Assembly: GCA_037954665.1 (NCBI GenBank)
Contig: JBBMOL010000047.1
Location: 2,108,001-2,172,000 of the forward strand
Source: Laguncularia racemosa
Taxonomy: Eukaryota; Streptophyta; Magnoliopsida; Myrtales; Combretaceae
Length of the DNA: 64,000 nucleotides
Direction of reading: 5' to 3'
The notes below the pieces were generated by a model. It was not told where the DNA came from. It saw nothing but the letters and a program-made list of their open reading frames with translations, and ran no database searches. Shown here one piece after another: positions 1 through 10,703 of this stretch (positions within the stretch are counted from its first letter, which is position 1; each line of letters begins with the position of its first letter). The translations under genes were made by a program, and so were the position numbers.

Positions 1-639
1 TCTTGATCTGTACTCATCTCAAGAAACACATGGGTGGTCTCGGATCATTGATCGAAGGTCGTACGTGCGTGTTATGATTTTTTTTGTTCGTTTCCCCTTT
101 TGTTTTCTTTTCCCGTTCTCGTCGTCTGTGTGGCTCCTCTTCGCATTGTCTCCTCTCTAATTCTCTCTTTTGTTTTTCTTTGTTTGTTTCCGAAGTGCAT
201 GGTCGTAGGTCCTTCACAGTTTCCTCCTTATATATATACTATATATTATTATTATAATTACTATTATTATTATTTAATACTTTATTATATTAGGGTTTTT
301 AAGAAAATTCTAAGGTACTTTTACTCATGCGACGGTCTTGATAAAATTTAAGATTTTAATATTTTATTATAAATTTTAATATTTTATTATGAAGTTTTAC
401 GCTTAAGCTAATTTAATTATTTTAAGTGCAAATATCTACTCGAAATTCCTACTTAACAATCTTAAGTCTATAATTTTAATCTATTCAATCATTTACCCAA
501 AAGTTTTTTATGGTTTGCCTCTAATACACTTATTTCTATTATTATAACTTAATTCGAAGAGTGTTTTAAGACTTTTAAATAAAATCTTTTAATTATTCCA
601 CTATTATACGAAATTAAAGTTCGTGGGTTTTACAGTTGC
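1..639. other. AT-rich flank without a recognised gene
   Basis: No protein-coding region is supported. One strand is pyrimidine-rich from about 73 to 235, and the rest is very AT-rich. A 20-bp unit is repeated twice in tandem at 351-390. The open frames on both strands in the first 350 bases have low-complexity translations (Arg/Glu-rich or Phe/Leu/Tyr-rich) and are taken as chance. The stretch may be the 5' part of the LTR-like repeat that becomes recognisable at about 640, because pyrimidine-rich tracts also occur in the related element starting at 8274; this is inference. Confidence 0.4.
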
Positions 640-2583
640 ACCCACAATCAGCCCCACTTACAACTCTAAAACGGACAAAGGTTTTAGGATCACCTATTTC
701 ATGTACTAAGGTAAGAAACTTCCAAGAAGTTTAAGTGATTTCTAGCTCTCTTAAGAAAGTTGATATTCTTATCTATTTTCTATATTTTAAGATCTTTATT
801 TTAGGTTTTCAAGGAATTTTCATCCAATCAAGGTAATCCCGATTAACTCTAGTTGTGTTTGTAGTATACCCTTTGTATACATATATTAACATCCCTTATT
901 TGTAAAAGTTGTAGGTTTCACCAATAACTCCACTTCAAGAAACTTTACCTTCATAAGACTATTTTATTTTTCTTTCATTTAAAATATTTTTGGTTGTTTA
1001 AATATATTTTTGAACCCTTAATAAATATAAAATTTTAAAGAAATGATGTTAAGGCTATTTTTTTGAACCATGAGGACTTATTACTATCTATGACCATTTT
1101 TGACCTATTGAACTTTATTGGACATATATTTGCCTTATTATGACATGAATAGGACTTTCCCCAAATAAGGACTTAAGTGTAGACCATGACAATAGACTAA
1201 TCCTTGAATGAAGGACCTAATACTAAAACACTCTAAAAGACTTTAATAAGATATGGGTTAACAACAGGATGTTAGCATAGTTTATCTAAATAATAGTTAT
1301 CCTCATATGTATTTCACTATGTTTGAATAGGTTTTTTAGAAGATCTCTAGATTTAACTAAGGATTATTACCATCTTTGAAAATAATGGCAAGGTGAGTAC
1401 TAATGATGATTGCCACTTGATTTTTGCTTGTAACTTTAGTAGAACCTAAAGTTGAATATTAATGAACCCATGTGTGTGTTTGATTTGGTTGATTTGTTTG
1501 ATTGATGAGACATAAAGGAACAGAAAGTAAATTGCTTGTATTCATGTCTATTCTTTTAGTTGATTGAGTGTCTACAAATTGTCGATCACCTTTTAATATA
1601 TGCTAAGTATATTGAAATTCTTAACTAGAAATGGATCATGCATAACACCTTTTGCATTTTTTTTTTTATATTCCATCACAGTTACATAAGTAGTGAAAGG
1701 ATGTTGTGAGGGAGTATCCTACTTTAACAATACAAAAATGACTTGAGGATCATCGTGTATTGATATGAATCCATGTTCATTATTCTATTTTGAGTGCATG
1801 CATTTGGAGGTGTGCGGGTAAGGAAAACATTATTTTCTTTTGGTTTGTCTTGGGTCCTTGCTTGGAAGATCATTCTTCTAGCATAATTATTCATATATAA
1901 AGTGCGGCTCTAAGTTTTGTATAGCTAAGGATGTGTGCTAATGTAACAAAATTGGTAGCCTAAAATTTGATGGAATTTTAAAAGGATCCTTAACCTAAGG
2001 TCAAAGGAGGGGTAAATTAGTCAAAAATATCCTTAGACTTTATGTAGTTTTCGAAAGACTACTTGTGATAAATGGCATATGTTTGTTTATGTATTATGCA
2101 TTAAAATAATAACTTATTTATTTTACATGAAAGGTGGTTTTAAGTTGGGACCTCACTAAGTTGGATATAGCTTACACCCTTATAGTTTTCCCTTTTGCAG
2201 GCATCATATTGATTTTACCTCGATAGAATCTAGCCAGCGATGAGAATCCTCAAGATAGTATTAAATGGGCGAGTGAGGATGAAGATTACTAGAATAGATA
2301 TTTTTAATTTTGAATAGACTCTTTTTGGATAAATGTAATATTAATTATCTAGACTTATCCATTCACTTATTATGTGTGTAAAACTCTATGCTTTACTTTA
2401 ATTGTATATTAAGAATTTACAACCTTTACTATTTGAAAAACTGTTATCTTTATAGTGGTTTTTAGAGTAATGATGCCTTATATACCATGTTGAAGTTTAT
2501 GTGTACTAAAATGCAACTAATCATGGACATCAATATAGTACATGGCGGGCTATTACAACTAGGGTACCTCTTAGGGCGTGTCG
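640..2583 (+). repeat. LTR-like dispersed repeat, copy 1
   Basis: This stretch aligns by eye with about 23770-25739 in the same order and orientation: a shared block around CCCCACTTACA, the phrase ATGGCAAGGTGAGTAC, a block with AAGGTCAAAGGAGGG, and a common 3' end near TAGGGTACC followed by GGGCGTGTCG here and GGCATGACA there. The layout resembles the long LTRs of plant Ty3/gypsy (Del/Tekay-type) elements. No coding sequence is seen. The 5' end is not resolved, and whether this is a solo LTR or an LTR of a larger element cannot be told. The stretch 20481-22060 has a related layout. Confidence 0.6.
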
Positions 2584-3054
2584 GGTCAGCTTCATGATGG
2601 TGTGATGGCCTAAACTATAGACTATTGCATGTAGGCTACTTCAATGTAACCCTATGTTTGTAAGCTTCCAAATTTCTTGTAGATTCTTAAACTTGCTCTA
2701 ATGGCTTGATGTGGAAGCCATCAACATAAATTCAACATGTGAACCATGGATTTTGGAGTGCAATTGATTTGCAATGAGTTGTAATCATGTTTGCCATTCC
2801 CATTGAAGGCTCGTAAGACTTGAATTGATTTTGTCATTGTAAATGGGCTAAGAGCATTTCTTTAAATCTTGGTCCTTTCATGTAAATTTTGCACTAAAAA
2901 ATACTTTTATGTGTATTTTTCAATTCAGCGCCTTTCCTTATCAAAAACATAAAAACAAGCAAGTAACTGTAGTATAAAATTAGGATAAAATTTATTATTT
3001 TTTCACCTTAATCAAATACTCCTAACTTTAGAATTTGCCTATCCTTAAGCAAAC
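2584..3054 (-). repeat. 3' end of minus-strand Athila/Tat-type relic
   Basis: Read on the minus strand, 3010-3054 carries GCTTAAGGATAGGCAAA and then AAAGTTAGGAG. This pair resembles the conserved GAGGACAAGCAAA plus purine-rich (polypurine-tract) signature found just before the 3' LTR of Athila/Tat-type elements. The rest, 2584-3009, would be its 3' LTR but has no partner in the window. The body of the same element is inferred to resume at 26047, on the other side of the U insertion. Confidence 0.4.
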
Positions 3055-3415
3055 TGTCATGGGACAGAAGTTTCTCCCTTGCTAAAGTACTCGTGTAGCA
3101 CTCAATCATCCTTTGATTTACATAATTATCTTATTTTTGAATGTCAAGCTAGTTTTCTCATTCCTATCCTTTCAGGATTTGTTCCAAGCCCATCTTTCCT
3201 TTTAGGAATGCCCTCTTGCTATAGCCACGATTCATCATGTATTTAAAAGGACCAAGTACCTCAACTGGTTTCGGCTTACCATAACTATCATTAGGAAAGG
3301 GGCATTGGCTCCTAACTATTTTAGAGAACCCAACCCTCTAGAACAAATAACCCTACTGACACTAGTCACTACACTCTATGCTTTTGTTGATCCCTCCATA
3401 TTTGCTCCAAAGTTT
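3055..3415 (-). repeat. U left LTR (3' LTR), main part
   Basis: It begins TGTCATGGGACAGAAG and matches the right LTR, which begins TGTTATGGAATGAGAGG at 8175, through CTTTGATTTACATAATTATC, and then matches 25745-26030 through CTCATTCCTATC and CACTACACTCTAT. The match stops where R2 inserted at 3416, and about 14 bases of LTR follow at 7653-7666. Confidence 0.65.
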
Positions 3416-4108
3416 TTATGGGAGTCAAACCATGTCAACAACTGGACCTATTATTGAACAGAACCCAAAGTCATTAACCTAGTGTCTTTATTTACTTTAT
3501 ATATTTGTTTTTGCATTTTATCAAGTACATCTATCAATTTTTACATGACGGCAAATAAATACACTAATGCTCTGTTTGTGGGTTATTCATGGACCTACAT
3601 AAATTAAAGAAGAACTAGTCCTACATTGCTCCTTGAAGGTGAAAGAAACTGGCCACATATGAGGGTTTTATTTGTATTTTTCTTTTGATTAGAAACCTGC
3701 CACATATGTTATTTTTACTTGTATTTTCTTTTGTTAAATTTTCCTTATTTAGAAAAAGTATAAATACTTGTAAAGTAGGGTTTGTAGAGAGACTTTTGAA
3801 GATTAGAAATTTTGATTTTTGTGTCATGGAAAGCTAGCCTTTCACACATCCACTCTTATCAATTTCATTGTTGAAATTGTGGCGAGTTTGGCTTAAGGAT
3901 TATTGTGAGTAATATCAATATTTCTTGAGTTGCATCTAATTATTGCTAGTGTGTCATATCTAGTTTGTAATTAGATTTGTGTTATTTGTTCTTATTTACT
4001 CCATTTAGGGTTCCATTTTCAAGTTAGGGTCATGCCCAATTTAATTGGACTTCGGTTTTATATTATGTAATCATTTCTATATGTTACAATTACAAGTGAA
4101 GCACATCA
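3416..4108 (+). repeat. R2 5' LTR
   Basis: It starts TTATGGGAGTCAAACC, where the 3' LTR has TGATGGGAATCAAAAC, and ends GAAGCACATCA. It matches 6962-7652 over its whole length, including a TATAAATACTTGTAAAG block near 3759 that is a plausible TATA box and transcription start region for the element. Confidence 0.85.
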
Positions 4109-4113
4109 TAATT

Positions 4114-4125
4114 TAGTATCAGAGC
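4114..4125 (+). promoter_or_regulatory. R2 primer-binding site (initiator tRNA-Met type)
   Basis: The sequence TAGTATCAGAGC lies five bases after the LTR end. It differs at one base from TGGTATCAGAGC, the usual plant site complementary to the 3' end of initiator tRNA-Met. Confidence 0.8.
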
Positions 4126-4539
4126 AAGGTTTAGAGAAGCGAATTGCATAAATCATAAATTGGGATTTAGGGTTCTTGATCCTTCATTTCGAAATTGAAT
4201 TGTGTGAAGTGAAACTTAGTATCTTGTGTTGAATTGTACCTTAAATTGCTTGCGTGATCTCCAATTGAATTGTAGAAATTAAATTGCAATCCTTGTCGTG
4301 AGTTGGTTGTGTATGGAACAAGGGGAAGTTCTTTGAATTTGAATTCCATAATTTAAAGTAGTGTTGATTGGTGCCTTGTTGTTTCCTTGAAAATTTCGGA
4401 ATTGGAAGTATTCATTTTCAGATTTGCTCATCTTAGCATGGAGAATTAGGAAACATTTTTGAATTTCAAACTCAATCATTACTTGTGGAGTTATTGTGTA
4501 TTGATCATTTTAAATGCACTTTGACTAGTTGGAATCAAT

Positions 4540-5075
4540 TGCTTGCTGTGTAGAGAAGTGTCCATATTTGCTCCATTTGCCTTTGTGTTGCCGTGGTGTG
4601 TAAGTGGACAGTGGAAGTGGTGTGCTACACCGTGAGTGTAAGTGTGGTGTGAGATGAATTGAAGTGCCCATATTTGCTTCCATTTGCCTTTGTGTTGCCG
4701 TGGTGTGTAAGTGGAATGTGGAAGTGATGTGCTGCACCATATGTGTAAGTGTGGTGTGAGTTGTATGTTGTTGTTGAGACATATTGATGTAGTGTTGTGA
4801 TTGAGGCTTGTGTACTGTGAAGTTGAGTGTTGTGCGTTGGGTGTTTTGTATTGGTTGTGTGTTACACCGTGGGAGTGAGTATGTGAAGTTGTGGTGTGTG
4901 TTGAAGTGTGGGAGTGTGTGTGTGAAGCCGTGGTGTGTTGAACCGTAGAATAGCATGTGCATCGTAGAGTGTTGTTGTAATTTTGAAGGGGTTTTGTGTA
5001 TGTTGTATTTGACGTGAAAGTGTGTTGTAGTAGTATTGAGTTGTTCTTGTGCGTTAAAAGATAAATTCATCAACT
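4540..5075 (+). repeat. R2 TG-rich leader with 106-bp tandem duplication
   Basis: The untranslated leader between primer site and gag is strongly strand-biased, rich in TG with recurring ACCGTG and TGTGTTG words. A 106-bp unit is duplicated in tandem at 4556-4661 and 4662-4767; both copies contain TTTGTGTTGCCGTGGTGTG. Comparable TG-rich leaders occur in R1-plus (16540-16860), R1-minus (13080-13400, opposite strand) and R3 (48185-48470). The 182-codon open frame on the opposite strand is a low-complexity His/Thr-rich shadow. Confidence 0.7.
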
Positions 5076-6838
5076 TTGTCGAATGATTGAGTTAATGTGG
5101 GAATTAGCAATGAGGCCAATAGTCAAGTTGGTGGCAGTCAAGGTCGTCAAGTTGCAGGTGAAAGAACATTAGAGGAGCAGTTGTAAGATCTCACCACTAT
5201 TGTTGCTACATTAGCAATACAGATAAATTGAATGACGATGCTACAACCACCCATGGCAAATCCTCAAGCACCCCTACCTAGAGTAGTCCCTCAAAATGTT
5301 CATAGGGAAGGAGCTATTGGAGGTAATTGGGGTAGGAGAATGGAGGGAGATTATCATGCTCTTAAGGAGGAAAGAGATGATAATTTTGAGAATGAGCCTT
5401 ACCTAAACCAGGAGTTCGGACCAACACAGGGATTATAGTTTTTGAAATTGCAGATGTCTTCATTTGATGGCAGGGGTTATGCAGATGATTATTTAGATTG
5501 GGAGGATAAGGTTGAGGGCTAGTTCGAGTGCTATGAGATTGATGATCACACTTGAGTTCGTCTTGCAGTAGTAGAATTTACAGGTTATGCCACTTTATGG
5601 TGGAAAAATCTTGTGATTAGCAAACGAAGAGATAGTGAGGCTGATATACATACTTAGAGGGAAATGAAACGGGTATTGAGAAAAAGGTTTATACCTGAGC
5701 ATTATAGGTAGGAGCTATTTATGCGTCTTCAAACATTGTAGCAGGGAGGTAAAACGGGTGATGAGTATGTATAGGAGTTCAAGACCTTGATGATTAGATT
5801 TGGGTCAGTTAAACCTCTTAAACAAACCTTTACATGTTTTGTGTCAAGGTTAAAGTATGAAATTGCCTGCATCGTAGGGCTCTAGAGGTATAATATACTT
5901 GATGAGGCTATCTAGTTTGCCCTGCAAGTAGAGAGATAGAGGCGATCTAACCCTTTTTGAGTAGTGAGCAGCAGGTATGGAACTTCTACCAAACCTCATG
6001 GGTCAAATGGTTAGATGGAAGAACAAAAAGGAACAAGGGGAAATGATAAGATTATAGACAAGAATACCTCTAATACTGATAGGGAGAGGGAAGTTTCAAG
6101 AAAAGGAAAAGTGGTTGTTAGAACTAATTTCAAGCAAACAGTGCTAAGGATAACTAGTGGAAAGATGCGTCAAGTAAAGTGTTTTAAATGCATGGGTTTT
6201 GGACTCATGGTTGCTCAGTGTCCCAACAAAAGAGTCATGACTGTCTTGGAAGGAAATAGTGAGGATGGTTAAGAAGAAGCGGTTGAGCCTACAAACTTAT
6301 CAATAGTACTGTAGGAGTACTATGATGATCCTGATGTTAAGACACATGAAGATAAGGGAAATGATAAATATTTGTCTATTAATGTGTTACACAGGGTCAT
6401 GACTATATCTCCAAACGTCAGAGACATATAGAGGGAGAACCTGTTCCATATGCCTTATCGGGTTTTAAGTAACTTGTGTGTTTTTTTCATTGATGGTGGT
6501 AGTTGCACTAATGTCATAGCTACTGCATTAGTAAATAGATTGCAACTAGTCACTAGTCTATATCCACATCCTTATAAATTACACTGGTTGAATGAACAAG
6601 GTAGTCTACATGTTACACGGATGGCTAAGGTGCCATTCAGCATAGGAGATAGATACAATGATTAAATTGTCTATGATATTCTTCCTATGTGCACCTTTCA
6701 TATATTACTAGGTAGGCCTTGGTTGTTTGATAGGAAGGTACTACATGATGGGTTTAGAAACACCTATATGTTTTAGAAGGAAGGTGCACGAGTTATCTTG
6801 ACTCCTATGTCTCCAACCGAAGTACACACATTCCAAGA
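5076..6838 (+). pseudogene. R2 gag-protease polyprotein, decayed
   Basis: One reading frame runs from 5076 to about 6838 with no frameshift, broken by roughly twenty stop codons. The start codon is TTG where R3 has ATG followed by the same S-N-D residues. Order: N-terminal Gln/Pro-rich part; gag core from about 5450 (DDYLDWEDKVE, then EMKRVLRKRFIPEHY), matching the gag at 37005-37301 on the minus strand; a CCHC-type knuckle at 6180-6221 (CFKC...AQCPN) whose His is replaced by Leu; and a retropepsin-like domain with IDGGSCTNV (Asp codon at 6492) and ILLGRPWLFDRKVLHDGF. Many of the stops are TAG where relatives encode Gln. It cannot produce a full protein now. Confidence 0.85.
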
Positions 6839-6944
6839 ATAGATCAACAAAAGTAATGGATACTCAAGACTTTAGGGCAACAAGCATATGCAAACAAAGA
6901 ATTTCAATCTAGGAAAAGACCCCTTAGATTTGAGGAAAAATCTT

Positions 6945-6961
6945 TCAAAGACCTAAGGAGA
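6945..6961 (+). promoter_or_regulatory. R2 polypurine tract
   Basis: The stretch ending ACCTAAGGAGA directly precedes the 3' LTR. R1-plus (GGCCTGAGGAGA), R1-minus (GCCCGAGGAGA on the minus strand) and R3 (GCCCAAAGAGA) have the same word at the same place, always after an L-R-x-N-L peptide, which marks it as the conserved plus-strand priming tract of this clan. Confidence 0.75.
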
Positions 6962-7652
6962 TGATGGGAATCAAAACATGTCAACAACTGGACCTATTAT
7001 TGAATAGAACCTGAAGTCAATAACTTAGTGTCTTTATTTATTTTATATATTTGTTTTTGCATTTTATCAGGTACATCTATCGATTTTTACAGGACGGTGA
7101 ATAAATACACTAATGCTCTGTTTGTGGGTTATTCATGGACTTACATAAATCAAAGAAGAACTAATCCTACACTGCTCCATGGAGGCGAAAGAAACCGGCC
7201 ACATATGGGGGTTTTATTTGTATTTTTCTTTTCATTAGAAACCGGCCACATATGTTATTTTTACTTGTATTTTCTTTTGTTAAATTTTCCTTATTTAGAA
7301 CAAGTATAAATACTTGTAAAGTAGGGTTTGTAGAGAGACTTTTGAAGATTATAAAATTTGATTTTTGTGCCGTGGAAAGCTAACCTTTCATGCATCAACT
7401 CTTATCAATTTCATTGTTGAAATTGTGGCAAGTTTGGCTTGAGGATTATTGTGAGTAATATCAATATTTCTTGAGTTGCTTCCAATTATTGCCGGTGTGC
7501 CATATCTAGTGTAATTGGATTTGTGTTATTTGTTCTTATTCATGCCATTTAGGGTTCCATTTTCAAGTTAAGGTCAAGCCCAATTTGATTGGAATTTGGT
7601 TCTATATTGTGTCATCCTTTCTATAAATTACAATTACAAGTGAAGCACATCA
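6962..7652 (+). repeat. R2 3' LTR
   Basis: It begins TGATGGGAATCAAAAC and ends AAGCACATCA. The first bases continue the coding frame of the upstream region with a T-T-G-P-I-I motif, a remnant of the integrase C-terminal G-P-I-T-R tail seen in the relative at 34167-34676. Confidence 0.85.
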
Positions 7653-7666
7653 CTTTTAGACTATAC

Positions 7667-8174
7667 CCCCACCTAAATTCATGACACCTTCATCGTAAGG
7701 CTAATAGCTTGCCACTACCTACTCTTTAAGATTACTAACCCTTCTTAACCCATTGTTAAACTCCACCTAAAATCATCTGTGCTAGGACTTTAAGCTTCCA
7801 CAAGTTTCCTCTTACTGTTATCCCTATCTTTGTCCTCCCAAATTTCCTCTTGATGAGTCATCCAATGATAAGGAAGCTCACACTCACTCTCTATATAGAC
7901 TTTAGGTAGATCTTGTTACAACTGACTCGTGACACAATTGCACTTTAGCAACAATGTTCTCCCTTTAGAAGCTACTCCTCCTCTTGAGCTTTTGCCACAT
8001 GAGTCCTTTAACTCACGAGACAGTTTCCCTCTAGTAATGATGTCCTTCCTTTGATGGCTTCTTTGAGCTTAACCTACATGAGCCCTTTTGTCCATAAGAA
8101 CTACCCGCTCAATTGATCCTTAAGGTAGCATTTAGGCGGCTTGATGTAGCCAAAATGTTGGCTTTGATACTAGT
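7667..8174 (-). other. Internal region of element U with PPT and PBS
   Basis: This stretch of about 510 bp lies between the two U LTRs. On the minus strand a Met-type primer-site-like sequence, TAGTATCAAAGCC, lies at about 8160-8172 and the purine tract AGGTGGGGGT at about 7666-7676. No reading frame of note and no recognisable gag is present, so the element depended on other elements for all proteins. Confidence 0.55.
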
Positions 8175-8273
8175 TGTTATGGAATGAGAGGTTCTCCCCT
8201 CTTAAAGTGCCCATGCAACACTGAACGATCCCTTGATTTACATAATTATCTCATTTCTAAATGTCGAGCAAGT
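8175..8273 (-). repeat. U right LTR (5' LTR), first part
   Basis: It begins TGTTATGGAATGAGAGG and matches the left LTR from 3055. It breaks off at 8273 where the long LTR element of 8274-25739 inserted; the match resumes at 25740. Confidence 0.65.
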
Positions 8274-9879
8274 TGTAACTCCCTAAAATTTTGTTCAATA
8301 AATTTTTAATGAATGGGCTTTGATGATAAGATATGGCTCTAAATGAGCCTGAGATTAAACTAGGAATTAAAGATTACTCGATATACCATAAGTTGACCTA
8401 AGTCAACTAACTCTACGCAGCTTATTAACTTAAGTATTCCATTCGACACTCCCGAGAAGACTTGAGTAAACTTAATGCATTAGAACTAAGACTCGATATA
8501 ATTTAAGGTAGACTTAGAAGATGTGTAAAGTCCTAAAAATTTTGAAAAAAAAAAACTATATGAAAATTAAAGAAAATAAGTAGAATAATAAATACTTCTA
8601 GGTCGGGGTAGCAAGAGGAACAATTTCACAACATTAAAAACTTCAAGAAATGTACGACAAAAAATTCAAATATTGCTATGCATAAATATTATTTTAATAT
8701 TTTGCGATAATAATAGGTTTTAAAAAATACAATTAAAAGGAATAATCTTGGGTAAAGAAAAGAAGATAACGAACTTAACAAATTGAATTATATGAAATAT
8801 ATTATTGAATAAATTTAGGAAGTGAAGTGATCGAAAAATATCCAAATATAAACATATAAACGGATAAATAAAAATAATCGTAAGTCCTTTAGTTCTAGTA
8901 AATTAAATTAAAAGAATAGAATCTCCGAAACACAACTTTCAAATAATATTGGGTTAAATAATGAAATTAATTGAAACTATAGATTTGGGAATTTTAAATG
9001 AAAATTTCGAGTAAATATTTATGTCAAGAATAATCAAATTAGCTTGGACCTAAAATTTCGTATAGAGTGTCATAATTTATTTAGATACTAATATGTATAC
9101 TAAATGAACCCATACATAGATAATTCTTTATATTGATCCAAATCTTTATTTTATTTTCTCTTCTTTTTTTCTTTTCTTTTCCTTCTCTTTTTTTTTTTCC
9201 TTTCTTTTGCCTTCTCTTTTCTTTCTCCTTCAGTTGCCCATATACTCCCTCCCCAGTCCTAGCCCCACCACGTCATTCCCTTCTTCCTTCCCTTTCTTCT
9301 TCTCCTCCTTCTTATCTTCCTTCCGCTTGGAGAAACCCCCTTACCTAGAACTCTATTCCCTCTCTCTCGTTTCCCCTTATTTTTCCCTTCCTTCTCCCTA
9401 GATCTTTGCTTCCTCCCCCAAACCCTCTACTTCTCTTCCACCACAAAAACGACAACTCTCTTCGCCACTTTGCTACTTCCCTTACCAACATTCTATCGAC
9501 CCCTCTATCCCTAAACTCTTGCATTTCCCCTCTTCATTGCTGCTGGCTTTGTCGACAATAGTGACGATGATGAAGAGGATGGCAACAAAAGTGACCACGA
9601 CGACAGCAACTACGATGGTTGCAACAACAAAAGTGGCGACTGCGATCCCAATAGCAACAACAATGATGATCCCAATGGTAGCAGCAACAATAACTCCAAC
9701 AACGGTAGCAACCACGACCATAACGACAACAGCAACAACAACAATGGCAACGTCCACAAAAATAGCTACAGCAACAACGACCAAAATGACGGTAACGACA
9801 ACAGCAACATCCAAGCCTCCATGGTGATTTAGTCTCTGATGTAGGTGGATGACGGACCAGCGGAGGAGGAAAGGTTATG
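8274..9879 (+). repeat. 5' LTR-like part of the long element
   Basis: It starts TGTAACTCCCTAAAATTTTG, typical of long Ty3/gypsy (Del/Tekay-type) LTRs. An AT-rich stretch runs to about 9125, a pyrimidine-rich tract of about 330 bp to 9440, then a triplet array. No gene is seen; the small plus-strand open frames at 9133-9401 are Ser/Pro/Phe-rich translations of the pyrimidine tract. Confidence 0.55.
9556..9810 (+). repeat. Imperfect (ACN/CAA)n triplet array
   Basis: About 255 bp of imperfect trinucleotide repeat built on CAA, ACN and GCAAC words. It stays open in more than one frame: Thr/Ala/Met-rich on the plus strand and Val/Ile-rich on the minus strand. The periodicity explains the open frames, so no protein is called. 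Confidence 0.75.
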
Positions 9880-10703
9880 AGGTACAACGATGTGTTTGTA
9901 TGTGCATGAGGTGGAGGAGCCGTCTTACTACAACCATGTGTGTGTATATGAAGGGGAAGAAGGAGCCAAGTGTATAGTGTGTATAAGGATGTGTGTATGT
10001 GGCAGTGGGTGGTATGTATGTAAGTGTGTGTGGTGGTGTGTGAAATGTAGGAGGATATATGTGTGCGTATGTACGATGACACGTAATGTGTGTAAGGATG
10101 TGTGAATATGTGTGGGAAGGGAAGAGGAGAGTGTGTAGATGTGTGAGTATGTGTGTATGCATACTGAAATGGTATGTAGTGCGGATATGTGTATGTGGAT
10201 ATAGAAAGTTGGTGTGATGTATATGGAGATGTGTGTGTGCGGATGAAGGTGTAGTGCATGTAAGAGTGTATGGCGGTACATGGATGTAAGGGAATATGTA
10301 TGTGTGTGGTGTATGTGGAGAAGGGTGTACGTGGTGGTGGATGGTGTGTGTGTAAAGATGTGTGCATGTATAGGTGAAGGTATGCAGGTGTAAGGGTGAG
10401 TGTATGTAAGTGAATGTGGTGTGTGTGGCATGTGTGTGTATATGGACATGTGGAGTATGTGTGTAAGTGTAAGAGATGGTATGCGGTGTAGGTATGTGAG
10501 TATGTGCGTATGTGCATGAGGAAATGTGGGTGGACGACATCTATGTGTATAAAGGGTATGTGGTGTATGCGGGATGTGTGTATGCAGGATGATATGTGGT
10601 GTGTGTAAAGGGAGTGTATGTATATAGATGGTGTGTGGTGTGTTCGGTTTGTGTGTGTGCATATGAATTGTCGTGAGGCATGTGAGGGTGTGTATATATG
10701 GAA
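9880..10703 (+). repeat. TG-rich cryptically simple tract, segment 1
   Basis: About 820 bp composed mostly of TGTGTATG, GGTGTGTG and GTATGTGG words without a fixed period. The strand is almost free of C and alternates purine and pyrimidine over long runs. Long open frames on the opposite strand (up to 407 codons, His/Thr/Pro/Tyr-rich) are by-products. The tract continues at 14943 and at 19058 after two insertions. Confidence 0.85.

Larger units (their letters stand above)
3416..7652 (+). mobile_element. R2: non-autonomous Ty3/gypsy element with gag and protease only
   Basis: It has two LTRs of about 690 bp (3416-4108 and 6962-7652), a Met-tRNA-type primer site, a TG-rich leader, one long decayed gag-protease frame, a purine-rich tract and the 3' LTR. 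Reverse transcriptase, RNase H and the integrase core are absent: the frame passes from protease straight to the purine tract. The flanking 5-mers AGTTT (3411-3415) and CTTTT (7653-7657) are only a weak target duplication, consistent with age. It inserted into the left LTR of U. R3 (47183-51125) is its closest relative in the window. Confidence 0.85.

Noticed and set aside
4525..5073. 182-codon minus-strand open frame
   Set aside because: It is the shadow of the TG-rich leader of R2 (His/Thr-rich), on the wrong strand for the element.
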